Assembly (NCBI GenBank): GCA_946406585.1
Contig: CAMJLI010000127.1
Location: 1-6,098 of the forward strand
From: an uncultured Prevotellaceae bacterium
GTDB taxonomy: Bacteria > Bacteroidota > Bacteroidia > Bacteroidales > Bacteroidaceae
Reading direction: 5' to 3'
DNA length: 6,098 nucleotides
Made by a program: the position numbers and the translations under genes. A model generated the notes under the pieces. It was not told the DNA's origin. It searched no databases and worked only from the letters and a program-made list of their open reading frames with translations. Shown piece by piece: positions 1 through 6,098 of the stretch (positions within the stretch are counted from its first letter, which is position 1; every line of letters starts with the position of its first letter).

Positions 1-113
1 GAGTCTCTGTACTCGAAATGAGGTCTCATCATAAATCTGTGATGATTGTTCTGTGCGATTGCAACATTGGCGGAAAGCACACACACGATAACTAAGGCAA
101 GTAACTTTTTCAT
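1..113 (-). CDS. Secreted protein of unknown function, N-terminal fragment (5' end of gene only)
   Basis: The start codon is at 113-111 and 37 full codons are read before the window edge. The protein opens with a textbook signal peptide: a basic MKK start, a hydrophobic core (LLALVIVCVL) and an Ala-rich end, with likely signal peptidase I cleavage after ANVAIA, leaving Gln as the first mature residue, as is common in Bacteroidetes. There is no lipobox Cys, so the product is probably periplasmic, outer membrane or secreted rather than a lipoprotein. The mature start (QNNHHRFMMRPHFEYRD) is rich in His, Met, Phe and Arg, and I do not recognise the family. The gene has its own promoter at 160-190, and a leader of about 40 nt that is very A-rich with no Shine-Dalgarno, typical of the phylum. 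It is therefore probably transcribed separately from the glycosyltransferase operon upstream, although read-through is possible because no terminator is visible. The gene, start and signal peptide are well supported; the function is unknown. Confidence 0.85.
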   Translation of the reverse strand, partial: MKKLLALVIVCVLSANVAIAQNNHHRFMMRPHFEYRD

Positions 114-159
114 AATGCTATTTTTTTTGTTTATTGTTGTTCTTTGTTTTTTTCACTTG

Positions 160-190
160 CAAAGATAGCATTAGAAAGAGCTGCCTCAAA
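160..190 (-). promoter_or_regulatory. Bacteroidetes-type promoter of the secreted-protein gene
   Basis: Read on the minus strand, TTTG (190-187) is followed after 19 bases by TATCTTTG (167-160). This matches the known Bacteroidetes housekeeping consensus (-33 TTTG, -7 TAnnTTTG, spacing about 19-21) at every fixed position. Transcription would start near 153, about 40 nt ahead of the ATG at 113. It is the best-formed promoter in the window. Confidence 0.75.
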
Positions 191-256
191 AAGGTTTTCG
201 ATGAGTTCCTGGTTTTTTTCGACGAAATGGTGTGATGTGATGATTTAAGCAATAAT

Positions 257-1282
257 TTACTTGTGTTTTTCGGTGCCCAGCCATATCCTGAGCCTTCTGC
301 GGATGGCGGTGGATATCACCTTGAAGTTGCCGTAATATAGGTTTAGTGCCAGTTCCTCCAGCGACCGTCCCACCTTTATCCATGGATGCCCCCAGGCGTA
401 TGTCTTGTAGAACCGTTCCTTGTATGCCATGTTTTCAATCATGTATTTCGGGTGGCGCAGCGGGAAGTCCATCTCGTGCCTTCCCATGGTGAAGATTTTG
501 CGATAGCCACGTGGCGTGGTCTTCATGCTTCCCGAGAAGTGGGTGCTGTCGTCCGACAGTCCAAGGTTTGTCACCATGTTTTTGGAAGGCAAGATAGCCA
601 GTCCCGACTGCAGCAGGTTGTTCGCCCAAAAAATGCTTTCGTAGTATTCCTTTCCGCTGTCGCGATGGTTGCGGCACATCTGCATGAAGTTGCTGCGGTA
701 GGCTCTTGTCTTCACTACGTCTTCCAACAGCCGGCAACTGTATTCGTCGTTGAGGAAGGCATAGTCACCCTCCCATTTGTCTATCACTCGTCGCCATGTA
801 GCCCATCCCCAGATGGAGAAGGTGGATGTGAAGAAGTAGCTGTCGGGCACTCCTGGCGACACCTCGTCGATGTTGAAGCCACTTATCATCACCACGCGCT
901 CGTCGTGTTCGTAGCGGTCGAGGAGTTCCTTGCAGAAGGGGAAGAACGACTGCGAAGGCACGTCGTCGTCTTCCAAAACGATGCATTTGTCGGTAATGGA
1001 GAAAGCCCATTTCTGCGAGAGGTATTCCGAAGGGTCGCAGCCTTGGTTGCGCTCCAGGTAGTTGCGGTGCACCTCGCATTCCCAGTCAATGTCTTCCACC
1101 ACTTGCCTGCAGGCCATGATGCCCTCCATGTCGCGCTCTCCGCGTGGGCCGTCTTGGTATAGGAAGAGGCGTGCCGGTCTTGCCTTTTTCACCTCGGCGA
1201 ACACCTGGCTCAGGTGTTTGGGGCGGTTGAAGAACAGAATGAGCACCGATATGTCTGTTTTTGCAGGATGTTTTTTGTCCAT
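257..1282 (-). CDS. GT-A glycosyltransferase, HlpA-like (GT2-type) family
   Basis: This 341-residue protein probably transfers a sugar from a nucleotide-sugar donor to a growing surface glycan on the cytoplasmic side of the inner membrane. What is visible: an N-terminal GT-A opening strand (SVLILFFNRPKHL, residues 12-24), a second strand ending in YQDGPRGE (42-49), the acidic metal/donor site VLEDDDVPS (102-110), SGFN (134-137), the family signature FSIWGWATWRR (155-165), and LPSKNMVTNLG (231-241) followed by DDSTHFS. These match proteins often annotated 'hemolytic protein HlpA-like', a label that misleads because they are glycosyltransferases. No signal peptide or clear membrane span is seen; the basic C-terminus (AIRRRLRIWLGTEKHK) may touch the membrane. 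The ATG at 1282 fits the family start and has no obvious Shine-Dalgarno. It lies 24 bp after the flippase stop with no promoter or terminator between, so both are probably on one mRNA. Donor and acceptor sugars cannot be told from sequence. Confidence 0.9.
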   Translation of the reverse strand: MDKKHPAKTDISVLILFFNRPKHLSQVFAEVKKARPARLFLYQDGPRGERDMEGIMACRQVVEDIDWECEVHRNYLERNQGCDPSEYLSQKWAFSITDKCIVLEDDDVPSQSFFPFCKELLDRYEHDERVVMISGFNIDEVSPGVPDSYFFTSTFSIWGWATWRRVIDKWEGDYAFLNDEYSCRLLEDVVKTRAYRSNFMQMCRNHRDSGKEYYESIFWANNLLQSGLAILPSKNMVTNLGLSDDSTHFSGSMKTTPRGYRKIFTMGRHEMDFPLRHPKYMIENMAYKERFYKTYAWGHPWIKVGRSLEELALNLYYGNFKVISTAIRRRLRIWLGTEKHK

Positions 1283-1306
1283 GGTGATAGGCGTTTTCTT
1301 TATTGC

Positions 1307-2836
1307 TTATAGTATTTTTCGTTTCACGAGGAATATGAAACCCTCTTTCAGAATGGTGCTGCCCAACATCCACAGTATGGCGACGTATGGTATTGCCACT
1401 ACAACTATTTTTGTAATAATGCGCAGGTAGATGTTGGATATGCCTGTTGTCATCCAGTGTGCGGCGATGCACAGGATGGCGGCAATCAGCAGGTAGGGCG
1501 AGATGTCTTTCAGGAATTCCATCAGAGTCATGCCCGTCTCTCGGTGAGCCAGGGCGAGCCACACCCCGGTCCATAGTATGCTCACTGCGGCGTATGCAGC
1601 CACCATGGCATGTATGCCGTATGGCGACATCAGCAATGCCACAGCCAGTCCTGCCAGGCATTGTGCTATGGTAGACCACATGTATATGCCCGAATGGCCC
1701 CTGCTTATTATCAGGTTGGAGAAGAGGGCCGATATGGGCAGGAAGGCACCCGCCACGCAGAGGGTCTGCATCAATGTGGCGCTCTCCAGCCATTTTTCGG
1801 TGATGAGGATGACGATGAACTCCTTGGCCACCAGTGCCAGTCCCAGCATCAGGGGGAAGGATGCCAATGCCGTGAATCGCAGCAGTTTGCGCATGATGGC
1901 CTTTTGCCGCTCGCGGTCATCATCCACCTTGGTGAAGAGAGGTTGTGCCACCCCGTTCACCATGTTGGTGATGAGCGACGCCCCCATTGTGTTCCATTTG
2001 TTGGCTTGCGTGTAGTTGCCCACGTCGCTGGCGGTGTAGAGTCTTCCCAAAATCACGGCGAACACGTTGTTGTTGATTACGTTGAACACGTTGGTTAGCA
2101 TCAGGTAGCTGCTGAAACCTATCATCTCCTTGACTGGCGTGAGGTTGATTTTCGCGTTGGGTCTCCATTTCGAGAAATGATAGCTCAGCAACATTACGAG
2201 AGAGATGTAAACGATGCTTTGGGTGGCAATGCCCCAGTATGCGAAGCCCATGTACGCCATGGTGATGGCCACCACCCCCGATATGGCCAAGGCGGTGATG
2301 GTCATGATGGAAGTCTCGCGCACCATCATCTTTCTGAAGAGCATGGCGCGGGGAGCAGTGCTGAGGCTTGATATGACGAACCCGAGAGCGACATATCGTG
2401 TGAGCCATGTCAGTTCGGGCTGGTTGAAAAACTTGGCAATTAGTGGCGAGCAGGCGAAGAGGATGGCATAGCAAGTCAGTCCGATGCCGAGGCTTGTCCA
2501 GAACACAGCATTGTAGTCTTCCTGTGTGGCATGTTTCCGCTTGTTTATGGCAGAGATGAAGCCACCTTCCTGCAGACAAGTGCCAAGAGCGGTGAAGATG
2601 GTTATCATGCCCACCATGCCATAGTCGGTCTGTGACAATTGGCGTGCCAGGAAAATGCCGATAACCAAGTTGAGCAACTGCTGCAAGCCGTTGCTCACAC
2701 TGCCCCACAGCAGTCCGCGTGCTGTTTTTTCCTTCAGCGAAGATGCAGGGCCGTTTGTGTTATGGTCGTCTTTTGTCAGTCTTTGAAAAGTTGATTTGGA
2801 CTTATCCGAAAGCAAAGATAATGCATTTTTAGTCAT
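1307..2836 (-). CDS. MOP-superfamily polysaccharide flippase (Wzx/WzxC-like)
   Basis: This integral inner-membrane protein is expected to flip undecaprenyl-linked oligosaccharide from the cytoplasmic to the periplasmic face during capsule, O-antigen or exopolysaccharide synthesis. The family signature is clear: SLKEKTARGLLWG (residues 33-45), then QQLLNLVIGIFLARQLSQTDYGMVGM (52-77), the usual first helix and its loop, followed by many hydrophobic segments to the basic end (LVKRKIL), consistent with the 12-14 helices of the family. I chose the ATG at 2836 (509 residues). It is the first ATG of the frame and has GAGGTG six bases upstream. The frame stays open to a TTG at 2887, but that adds 17 residues from A/T-rich, promoter-like DNA. 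Even from 2836, about 32 hydrophilic residues precede the SLKEK motif where homologues, as I recall them, start almost directly. The only partner seen is the downstream glycosyltransferase; no polymerase or ligase is in the window. Family call firm; glycan type unknown. Confidence 0.93.
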   Translation of the reverse strand: MTKNALSLLSDKSKSTFQRLTKDDHNTNGPASSLKEKTARGLLWGSVSNGLQQLLNLVIGIFLARQLSQTDYGMVGMITIFTALGTCLQEGGFISAINKRKHATQEDYNAVFWTSLGIGLTCYAILFACSPLIAKFFNQPELTWLTRYVALGFVISSLSTAPRAMLFRKMMVRETSIMTITALAISGVVAITMAYMGFAYWGIATQSIVYISLVMLLSYHFSKWRPNAKINLTPVKEMIGFSSYLMLTNVFNVINNNVFAVILGRLYTASDVGNYTQANKWNTMGASLITNMVNGVAQPLFTKVDDDRERQKAIMRKLLRFTALASFPLMLGLALVAKEFIVILITEKWLESATLMQTLCVAGAFLPISALFSNLIISRGHSGIYMWSTIAQCLAGLAVALLMSPYGIHAMVAAYAAVSILWTGVWLALAHRETGMTLMEFLKDISPYLLIAAILCIAAHWMTTGISNIYLRIITKIVVVAIPYVAILWMLGSTILKEGFIFLVKRKIL

Positions 2837-2842
2837 AAGTGG

Positions 2843-2848
2843 CACCTC
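2843..2848 (-). promoter_or_regulatory. Shine-Dalgarno-like site that decides the flippase start
   Basis: On the minus strand GAGGTG sits six bases before the ATG at 2836, good spacing for ribosome binding. Such sites are infrequent in Bacteroidetes, so it is supportive rather than decisive. It favours 2836 over the upstream TTG at 2887. Confidence 0.5.
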
Positions 2849-2854
2849 GTATGC

Positions 2855-2889
2855 AAAAATTCGTCGAAAAGTATCAAAATATGTCAAAA
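2855..2889. promoter_or_regulatory. Phased A-tracts, likely intrinsically curved DNA between divergent genes
   Basis: Four A-runs on the plus strand (2855-2859, 2867-2870, 2876-2879, 2886-2889) have centres about 9-11.5 bp apart, close to one helical turn, and a 9-T run follows at 2906-2914. Phased A-tracts are known to bend DNA. The block ends about 30 bp before the susC -7 box and lies just upstream of the flippase start, where bending or an UP-like element could influence both promoters. Part of it is a tandem 10-bp repeat, TATCAAAATA then TGTCAAAATA (2872-2891). The pattern is seen directly; the function is inferred. Confidence 0.4.
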
Positions 2890-2899
2890 TAGTATTATC

Positions 2900-2926
2900 T
2901 TGTTATTTTTTTTTATCCTACCTTTG
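2900..2926 (+). promoter_or_regulatory. Probable promoter of the SusC-type gene
   Basis: TACCTTTG at 2919-2926 is a perfect Bacteroidetes -7 box (TAnnTTTG). The only nearby -33 candidate is TTG at 2900-2902 (CTTG in context), 16 bases upstream instead of the usual 19-21, with the spacer made mostly of a 9-T run. Such a weak -33 is compatible with a promoter that needs an activator, as is usual for SusC genes, but no regulator gene is in the window. Transcription would begin near 2933. The -7 box overlaps a 10-bp perfect palindrome, CTTTGCAAAG (2922-2931). Confidence 0.6.
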
Positions 2927-2932
2927 CAAAGT

Positions 2933-3074
2933 GAAATGTAAGGTCCCTTATGTTTTTTGTCGAGAAAACCTAAGACTGAAATGTAGAATGACAAAATTGT
3001 TACAAAGAGAAAGATGAATTCTTCCCTTGAGAAATGCGCATATACTTTAACTTAACCTACAAATATACTTAAGT
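2933..3074 (+). other. 5' leader of the SusC-type gene
   Basis: This is the inferred untranslated leader, about 140 nt, between the predicted transcription start and the ATG at 3075. It contains a small inverted repeat, TAAGG-TC-CCTTA (2939-2950), followed by a T-rich run. It also holds two tiny ORFs that overlap at ATGA (2988-3017, 9 codons; 3014-3055, 13 codons) and a near-duplicate ATATACTT (3040-3047 and 3063-3070). No Shine-Dalgarno precedes 3075; the sequence there is A/T-rich and ends in the palindrome ACTTAAGT (3068-3075). No known riboswitch fold was recognised. Confidence 0.4.
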
Positions 3075-6000
3075 ATGAATTTGAATTTCAGAAAAACAGT
3101 GCTGCTTATGGGTGCTTGCATTGGAATGGGATTGCTATCTCCTGCCCATGCTGCCTCATCGACGGTGACAGCCCCTGCTGTCCAGCAGACGAAGAAAGTC
3201 AGTGGTGTCATCTCAGATGCCGAGGGTCCCGTAATCGGAGCCACCGTCATGGAGAAGGGCACCAACAATGGTACGGTTACCGATTTTGACGGTAACTTCA
3301 CTCTCGACGTTCAGCCAGGAGCCATACTGGTTGTCTCTTACATCGGTTACAAGACCCAGGAAATCCCCACCGGCAACCAGTCCACGTTCAGCATCCTTCT
3401 TGCAGAGGACAGCGACGTGCTCGAGGAGGTTGTTGTTGTGGGTTATGGTGTGCAGAAGAAAAAGTTGGTGACCGGTGCCACCCTTGAGGTGAAAGGAGAG
3501 AACATCGCCAAGCTGAACACCACCCAAGCCCTTGGTGCATTGCAGAGCCAGGCCCCTGGTGTCAACATCCAGGCCGCTTCCGGTCAGCCAGGCGACGGAT
3601 TCAAGATCAACATCCGTGGTGCGGGTACCAACAGCAGCACAGCGCCTGTCTACGTCATCGACGGTGTGGCTGGTGGCGACATCAACTCGCTCAACCCTGC
3701 CGACATCGAGCGTATCGACGTCTTGAAGGATGCCGCATCCGCAGCCATCTATGGTTCGTCTGCTGCCAATGGTGTGATTCTCATCACCACCAAGCAGGGC
3801 AAGGCTGGTGCAGTGGAAATCAGCTATGACGGCAATGTGGGATGGCAGAATGTCTACAAGATGCCTGAACTGCTTGATGCAAGACAGTACATGAACATCA
3901 TGAACACTGTGAGCACCAACTCTGGCGGTGGCATCTACGACTGGTCGAAATACATTGACGCAGACCTGCTGAAGGCTTATCAAGACGGCACCAACAAGGG
4001 AACCAACTGGATAGAAGAGTTCAGAAACAAGAACGCCATTGTCTCCAACCACTCTCTCAACGTCACTGGCGGCAACGACATCTCCAAGTTCTCTACAGGT
4101 GTGGGCTACCAATATCAGGATGGTGTCTTCGGCGGTCCCGTGAAGTCGGACTTTCGCCGTTTCACTTTCCGTATCAATTCAGAGCATGTCCTCTACAGAG
4201 TGGGCGACCGCGACGTACTCAAAATAGGTGAAAACCTCTATTACCAGCACAGCCAGAGCCAAGGTGTGCAGATAGGCAACCAATACGCCAACGACCTCTC
4301 CAACATGCTTCGTGCCAATCCTTGCGTACCTATTTATAATAATAGCGGCAACTATTTCATGTGGGACGACATCGTCTCTTCAGGCACAAGCGAGCACGGT
4401 TGGTTTGATTACAACAACTTCACCAGCAACCCAATAGCTGCCGTGGTCTACACACAAGGTGGAAACAACAAGAGCAAGAACTTCAATCTCAGTGCCGTGG
4501 CATACGTGGAGCTGCAACCTATCAAGAACCTCACCTATCGTGGCCAAATCTCCTACAAGCAATGGTCATCGAGCTGGTGGAGCTATCTCCCCATATTCCG
4601 CATCCACGACAACTCGGGCGGTTTCAGGAATAATGATGCCACCAACGACAATCTGAGCCTTGGATGGAACTGGAACTTGGTAAACACCCTCAACTACAAG
4701 TTCGACTTGTCAAAGCATCATTTCGACATCATGGGTGGTACTGAGTATTCCAAGTCAAGGCCTCATTATGGCGAATCGGTGAACGCTACTGCCTCCGGCA
4801 ACATGTTCGGCGATGCAATCCACGCATACATGCACAACATGTCGGGCCGCAGCTCTGCAGTGGTTGACGGATATCCCAGTGGCTACAGCACCGGAATGTC
4901 ATACTTTGGACGTCTGAACTACGACTTCAACGAGACATACCTCTTCACTGCCATCATCCGTGCCGATGGTTCATCCAACTTCGCACCAGGCAACCAGTGG
5001 GGCTACTTCCCCTCAGTTTCCGCTGGATGGGTCATCTCCAACGAGAAATTCTTGGAGAACACCAAAAACTGGCTCTCATTCTTGAAACTGCGCGCCGGTT
5101 GGGGACAGAATGGTAATGCCAACATCCCGACAACACAGTGGAAGGCAACATTCGAATTTGGTGACTACGGCCAGTATTCTTTCGGCAGCGACAAGGACGG
5201 ATACACACAAGGTGGATACCCCGCACGTCTGGCAAATCCTGACCTTACATGGGAAACATCCGAGCAAATCAACGTGGGTCTCGACGCACGCTTCTTGGGC
5301 GGCCGACTCTCCACCACTCTCGAATGGTACAAGAAAAAGACCAAGGATCTCCTTCTCTGGGTGCCTGTCTGGAGTATTGTAGGACAAGATGGATATTGGG
5401 CAAATGCCGGTACCGTGGAAAACACTGGTGTTGAGGCAGCCATCGGATGGAACGACAACATCGGCGACTTCCGCTACGGCATCAACTTGAACTTCGCACA
5501 CAACAAGAACAAGGTGACAGAGGTGAACAACTCCAACCACTTCGTGGAAGGCGGTTCAGACCTCATCGCACAGAATACCGGTTTCATGGCACGCATGCAA
5601 GAGGGATACCCCATCGGTTATTTCTATGGCTACAAGACAGAAGGTGTCATACAGAACGAAGGCGACCTGCAGAGATACCTGGACAAGAACTGTGGCGGCA
5701 AGGCTGAAAACTCATTGCAAAATACAGCCATCCAGCCAGGTGACCTCAAATTTGTGGACACCAATGGCGATGGTATGGTCAACGACCAAGACAAGACTGA
5801 AATCGGAAGCCCACATCCCGACTTCACCGCCGGTCTTTCGCTCAACGCAGCATACAAGGGCTTCGACCTTTCAGTCACCACATACGGCTCATTCGGCAAT
5901 GAAGTGGTGCGCTCATGGCGTAAGAACACCGACTCACAGTATGAGAACTACACCACCGAGGCATTTGAATACTGGCACGGCGAAGGCACCTCAAACAAGT

Positions 6001-6098
6001 ACCCAATGCTCAAGGCCGGCAACATCGGTGCCAACTGGCAGCAGGTGTCCGACATATATGTTGAGGATGCTTCATACTTCCGCATCCAGAACGTGACA
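3075..6098 (+). CDS. SusC/RagA-family TonB-dependent outer membrane transporter (3' end cut by window)
   Basis: This is a TonB-powered outer membrane barrel that imports oligosaccharides or other nutrients captured by a SusD-like lipoprotein. The 1008 visible residues stay open to the last base. In order: signal peptide (1-27, cleavage after AHA); carboxypeptidase-regulatory-like domain (about 42-110, VSGVISDAEGPVIGATV through SYIGYKTQEI); Ton-box region EEVVVVGYG (117-125); plug (about 130-240, with VYVIDGV at 192-198 and IERIDVLKDAASAAIYGSSA from 211); then the barrel, with family motifs ADGSSNF (from 630), LKLRAGWGQNGN (670-681), RLANPDLTWE (718-727) and DTNGDGMVNDQD (895-906). The last residues (YFRIQNVT) match the usual point about 90-100 residues before the end, so most of the gene is present. 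There is no STN signalling domain, so regulation through an ECF-sigma/anti-sigma pair is unlikely. A stop at 3048-3050 in frame rules out a longer start. Asn and Phe codons are mostly AAC and TTC, suggesting strong expression. The substrate cannot be told; susD is expected downstream. Confidence 0.96.
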   Translation, partial: MNLNFRKTVLLMGACIGMGLLSPAHAASSTVTAPAVQQTKKVSGVISDAEGPVIGATVMEKGTNNGTVTDFDGNFTLDVQPGAILVVSYIGYKTQEIPTGNQSTFSILLAEDSDVLEEVVVVGYGVQKKKLVTGATLEVKGENIAKLNTTQALGALQSQAPGVNIQAASGQPGDGFKINIRGAGTNSSTAPVYVIDGVAGGDINSLNPADIERIDVLKDAASAAIYGSSAANGVILITTKQGKAGAVEISYDGNVGWQNVYKMPELLDARQYMNIMNTVSTNSGGGIYDWSKYIDADLLKAYQDGTNKGTNWIEEFRNKNAIVSNHSLNVTGGNDISKFSTGVGYQYQDGVFGGPVKSDFRRFTFRINSEHVLYRVGDRDVLKIGENLYYQHSQSQGVQIGNQYANDLSNMLRANPCVPIYNNSGNYFMWDDIVSSGTSEHGWFDYNNFTSNPIAAVVYTQGGNNKSKNFNLSAVAYVELQPIKNLTYRGQISYKQWSSSWWSYLPIFRIHDNSGGFRNNDATNDNLSLGWNWNLVNTLNYKFDLSKHHFDIMGGTEYSKSRPHYGESVNATASGNMFGDAIHAYMHNMSGRSSAVVDGYPSGYSTGMSYFGRLNYDFNETYLFTAIIRADGSSNFAPGNQWGYFPSVSAGWVISNEKFLENTKNWLSFLKLRAGWGQNGNANIPTTQWKATFEFGDYGQYSFGSDKDGYTQGGYPARLANPDLTWETSEQINVGLDARFLGGRLSTTLEWYKKKTKDLLLWVPVWSIVGQDGYWANAGTVENTGVEAAIGWNDNIGDFRYGINLNFAHNKNKVTEVNNSNHFVEGGSDLIAQNTGFMARMQEGYPIGYFYGYKTEGVIQNEGDLQRYLDKNCGGKAENSLQNTAIQPGDLKFVDTNGDGMVNDQDKTEIGSPHPDFTAGLSLNAAYKGFDLSVTTYGSFGNEVVRSWRKNTDSQYENYTTEAFEYWHGEGTSNKYPMLKAGNIGANWQQVSDIYVEDASYFRIQNVT

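Noticed and set aside
191..256. Possible terminator after the glycosyltransferase (inverted TTTCG/CGAAA with nearby T/A runs)
   Set aside because: The two arms are separated by a single base and cannot form a stable hairpin loop; no GC-rich stem followed by a U-run was found on the transcribed strand.
386..1162. 258-codon plus-strand open frame across the glycosyltransferase gene
   Set aside because: It lies fully antisense to a well-supported gene, has a low-complexity Val/His/Ala-rich translation with no recognisable domain, and follows from the codon bias of the real gene.
1920..2708. 262-codon minus-strand open frame inside the flippase
   Set aside because: It is in another frame of the same strand within a gene with unmistakable family motifs; its His/Gln-rich translation has no membrane segments or domain.
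2813..2820. Minus-strand TATCTTTG, an exact -7 box, inside the flippase N-terminal codons
   Set aside because: No TTTG-like -33 element lies 19-21 bases upstream, and there is no ATG, GTG or TTG between the implied start site and the conserved SLKEK motif. It is probably chance.
2837..2887. Upstream TTG start extending the flippase by 17 residues
   Set aside because: The start is non-ATG with no ribosome-binding site and lies in A-tract regulatory DNA, while the ATG at 2836 has GAGGTG at good spacing.
3213..4112. 299-codon minus-strand open frame across the SusC-type gene
   Set aside because: It is antisense to the signal-peptide, plug and barrel coding sequence, which shows clear family motifs. 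Its Val/Gly/Asp-rich translation is a reflection of the biased codons of the real gene.
5757..5795. DTNGDGMVNDQD motif resembling an EF-hand or dockerin calcium loop
   Set aside because: A DxNGDG-type loop at this position is a normal conserved part of SusC-family barrels and does not indicate a dockerin or separate domain.
1..6098. Mobile elements, CRISPR arrays, tRNA or rRNA genes, invertible promoter with long inverted repeats
   Set aside because: Reading both strands showed no transposase or recombinase motif, no regularly spaced long repeat, no tRNA-like arms and no long inverted repeats flanking a promoter.

Overview
The window looks like chromosomal DNA of a Bacteroidales bacterium, probably Prevotella or a close relative. 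This rests on three signs: a SusC/RagA-family outer membrane transporter, promoters matching the Bacteroidetes form (-33 TTTG, -7 TAnnTTTG) rather than the E. coli form, and A/T-rich leaders that mostly lack Shine-Dalgarno sequences. Genus is an inference from the style of the proteins and no marker gene is present.

Layout, left to right. (1) Bases 1-113, minus strand: only the first 37 codons of a secreted protein with a clear signal peptide; the gene runs off the left edge. A well-formed promoter for it lies at 160-190. (2) Bases 257-1282, minus strand: a GT-A glycosyltransferase of the HlpA-like type. (3) Bases 1307-2836, minus strand: a MOP-superfamily (Wzx/WzxC-like) polysaccharide flippase, 24 bp upstream of the glycosyltransferase and almost certainly in one operon with it. 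(4) Bases 2837-3074: a 238-bp A/T-rich divergent control region. It holds a -7 box for the rightward gene, a 9-T spacer, phased A-tracts and a 5' leader of about 140 nt. (5) Bases 3075-6098, plus strand: the first 1008 codons of a SusC/RagA TonB-dependent transporter that runs off the right edge.

The two sides have different jobs. The leftward pair makes and exports a surface glycan: the glycosyltransferase adds a sugar on the cytoplasmic face and the flippase moves the lipid-linked glycan across the inner membrane. The rightward gene is the usual first gene of a nutrient-uptake locus, where a SusD-like lipoprotein would be expected just beyond the window. Whether the two sides are functionally linked cannot be decided here.

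No RNA gene, mobile element, CRISPR array, attachment site or convincing terminator was seen. All genes belong to known families. The points most worth checking are in the divergent control region: a homopolymer between suboptimally spaced promoter elements, phased A-tracts, two tiny overlapping ORFs in the susC leader, and a possible antisense promoter. I found no strong evidence for a new biological system.
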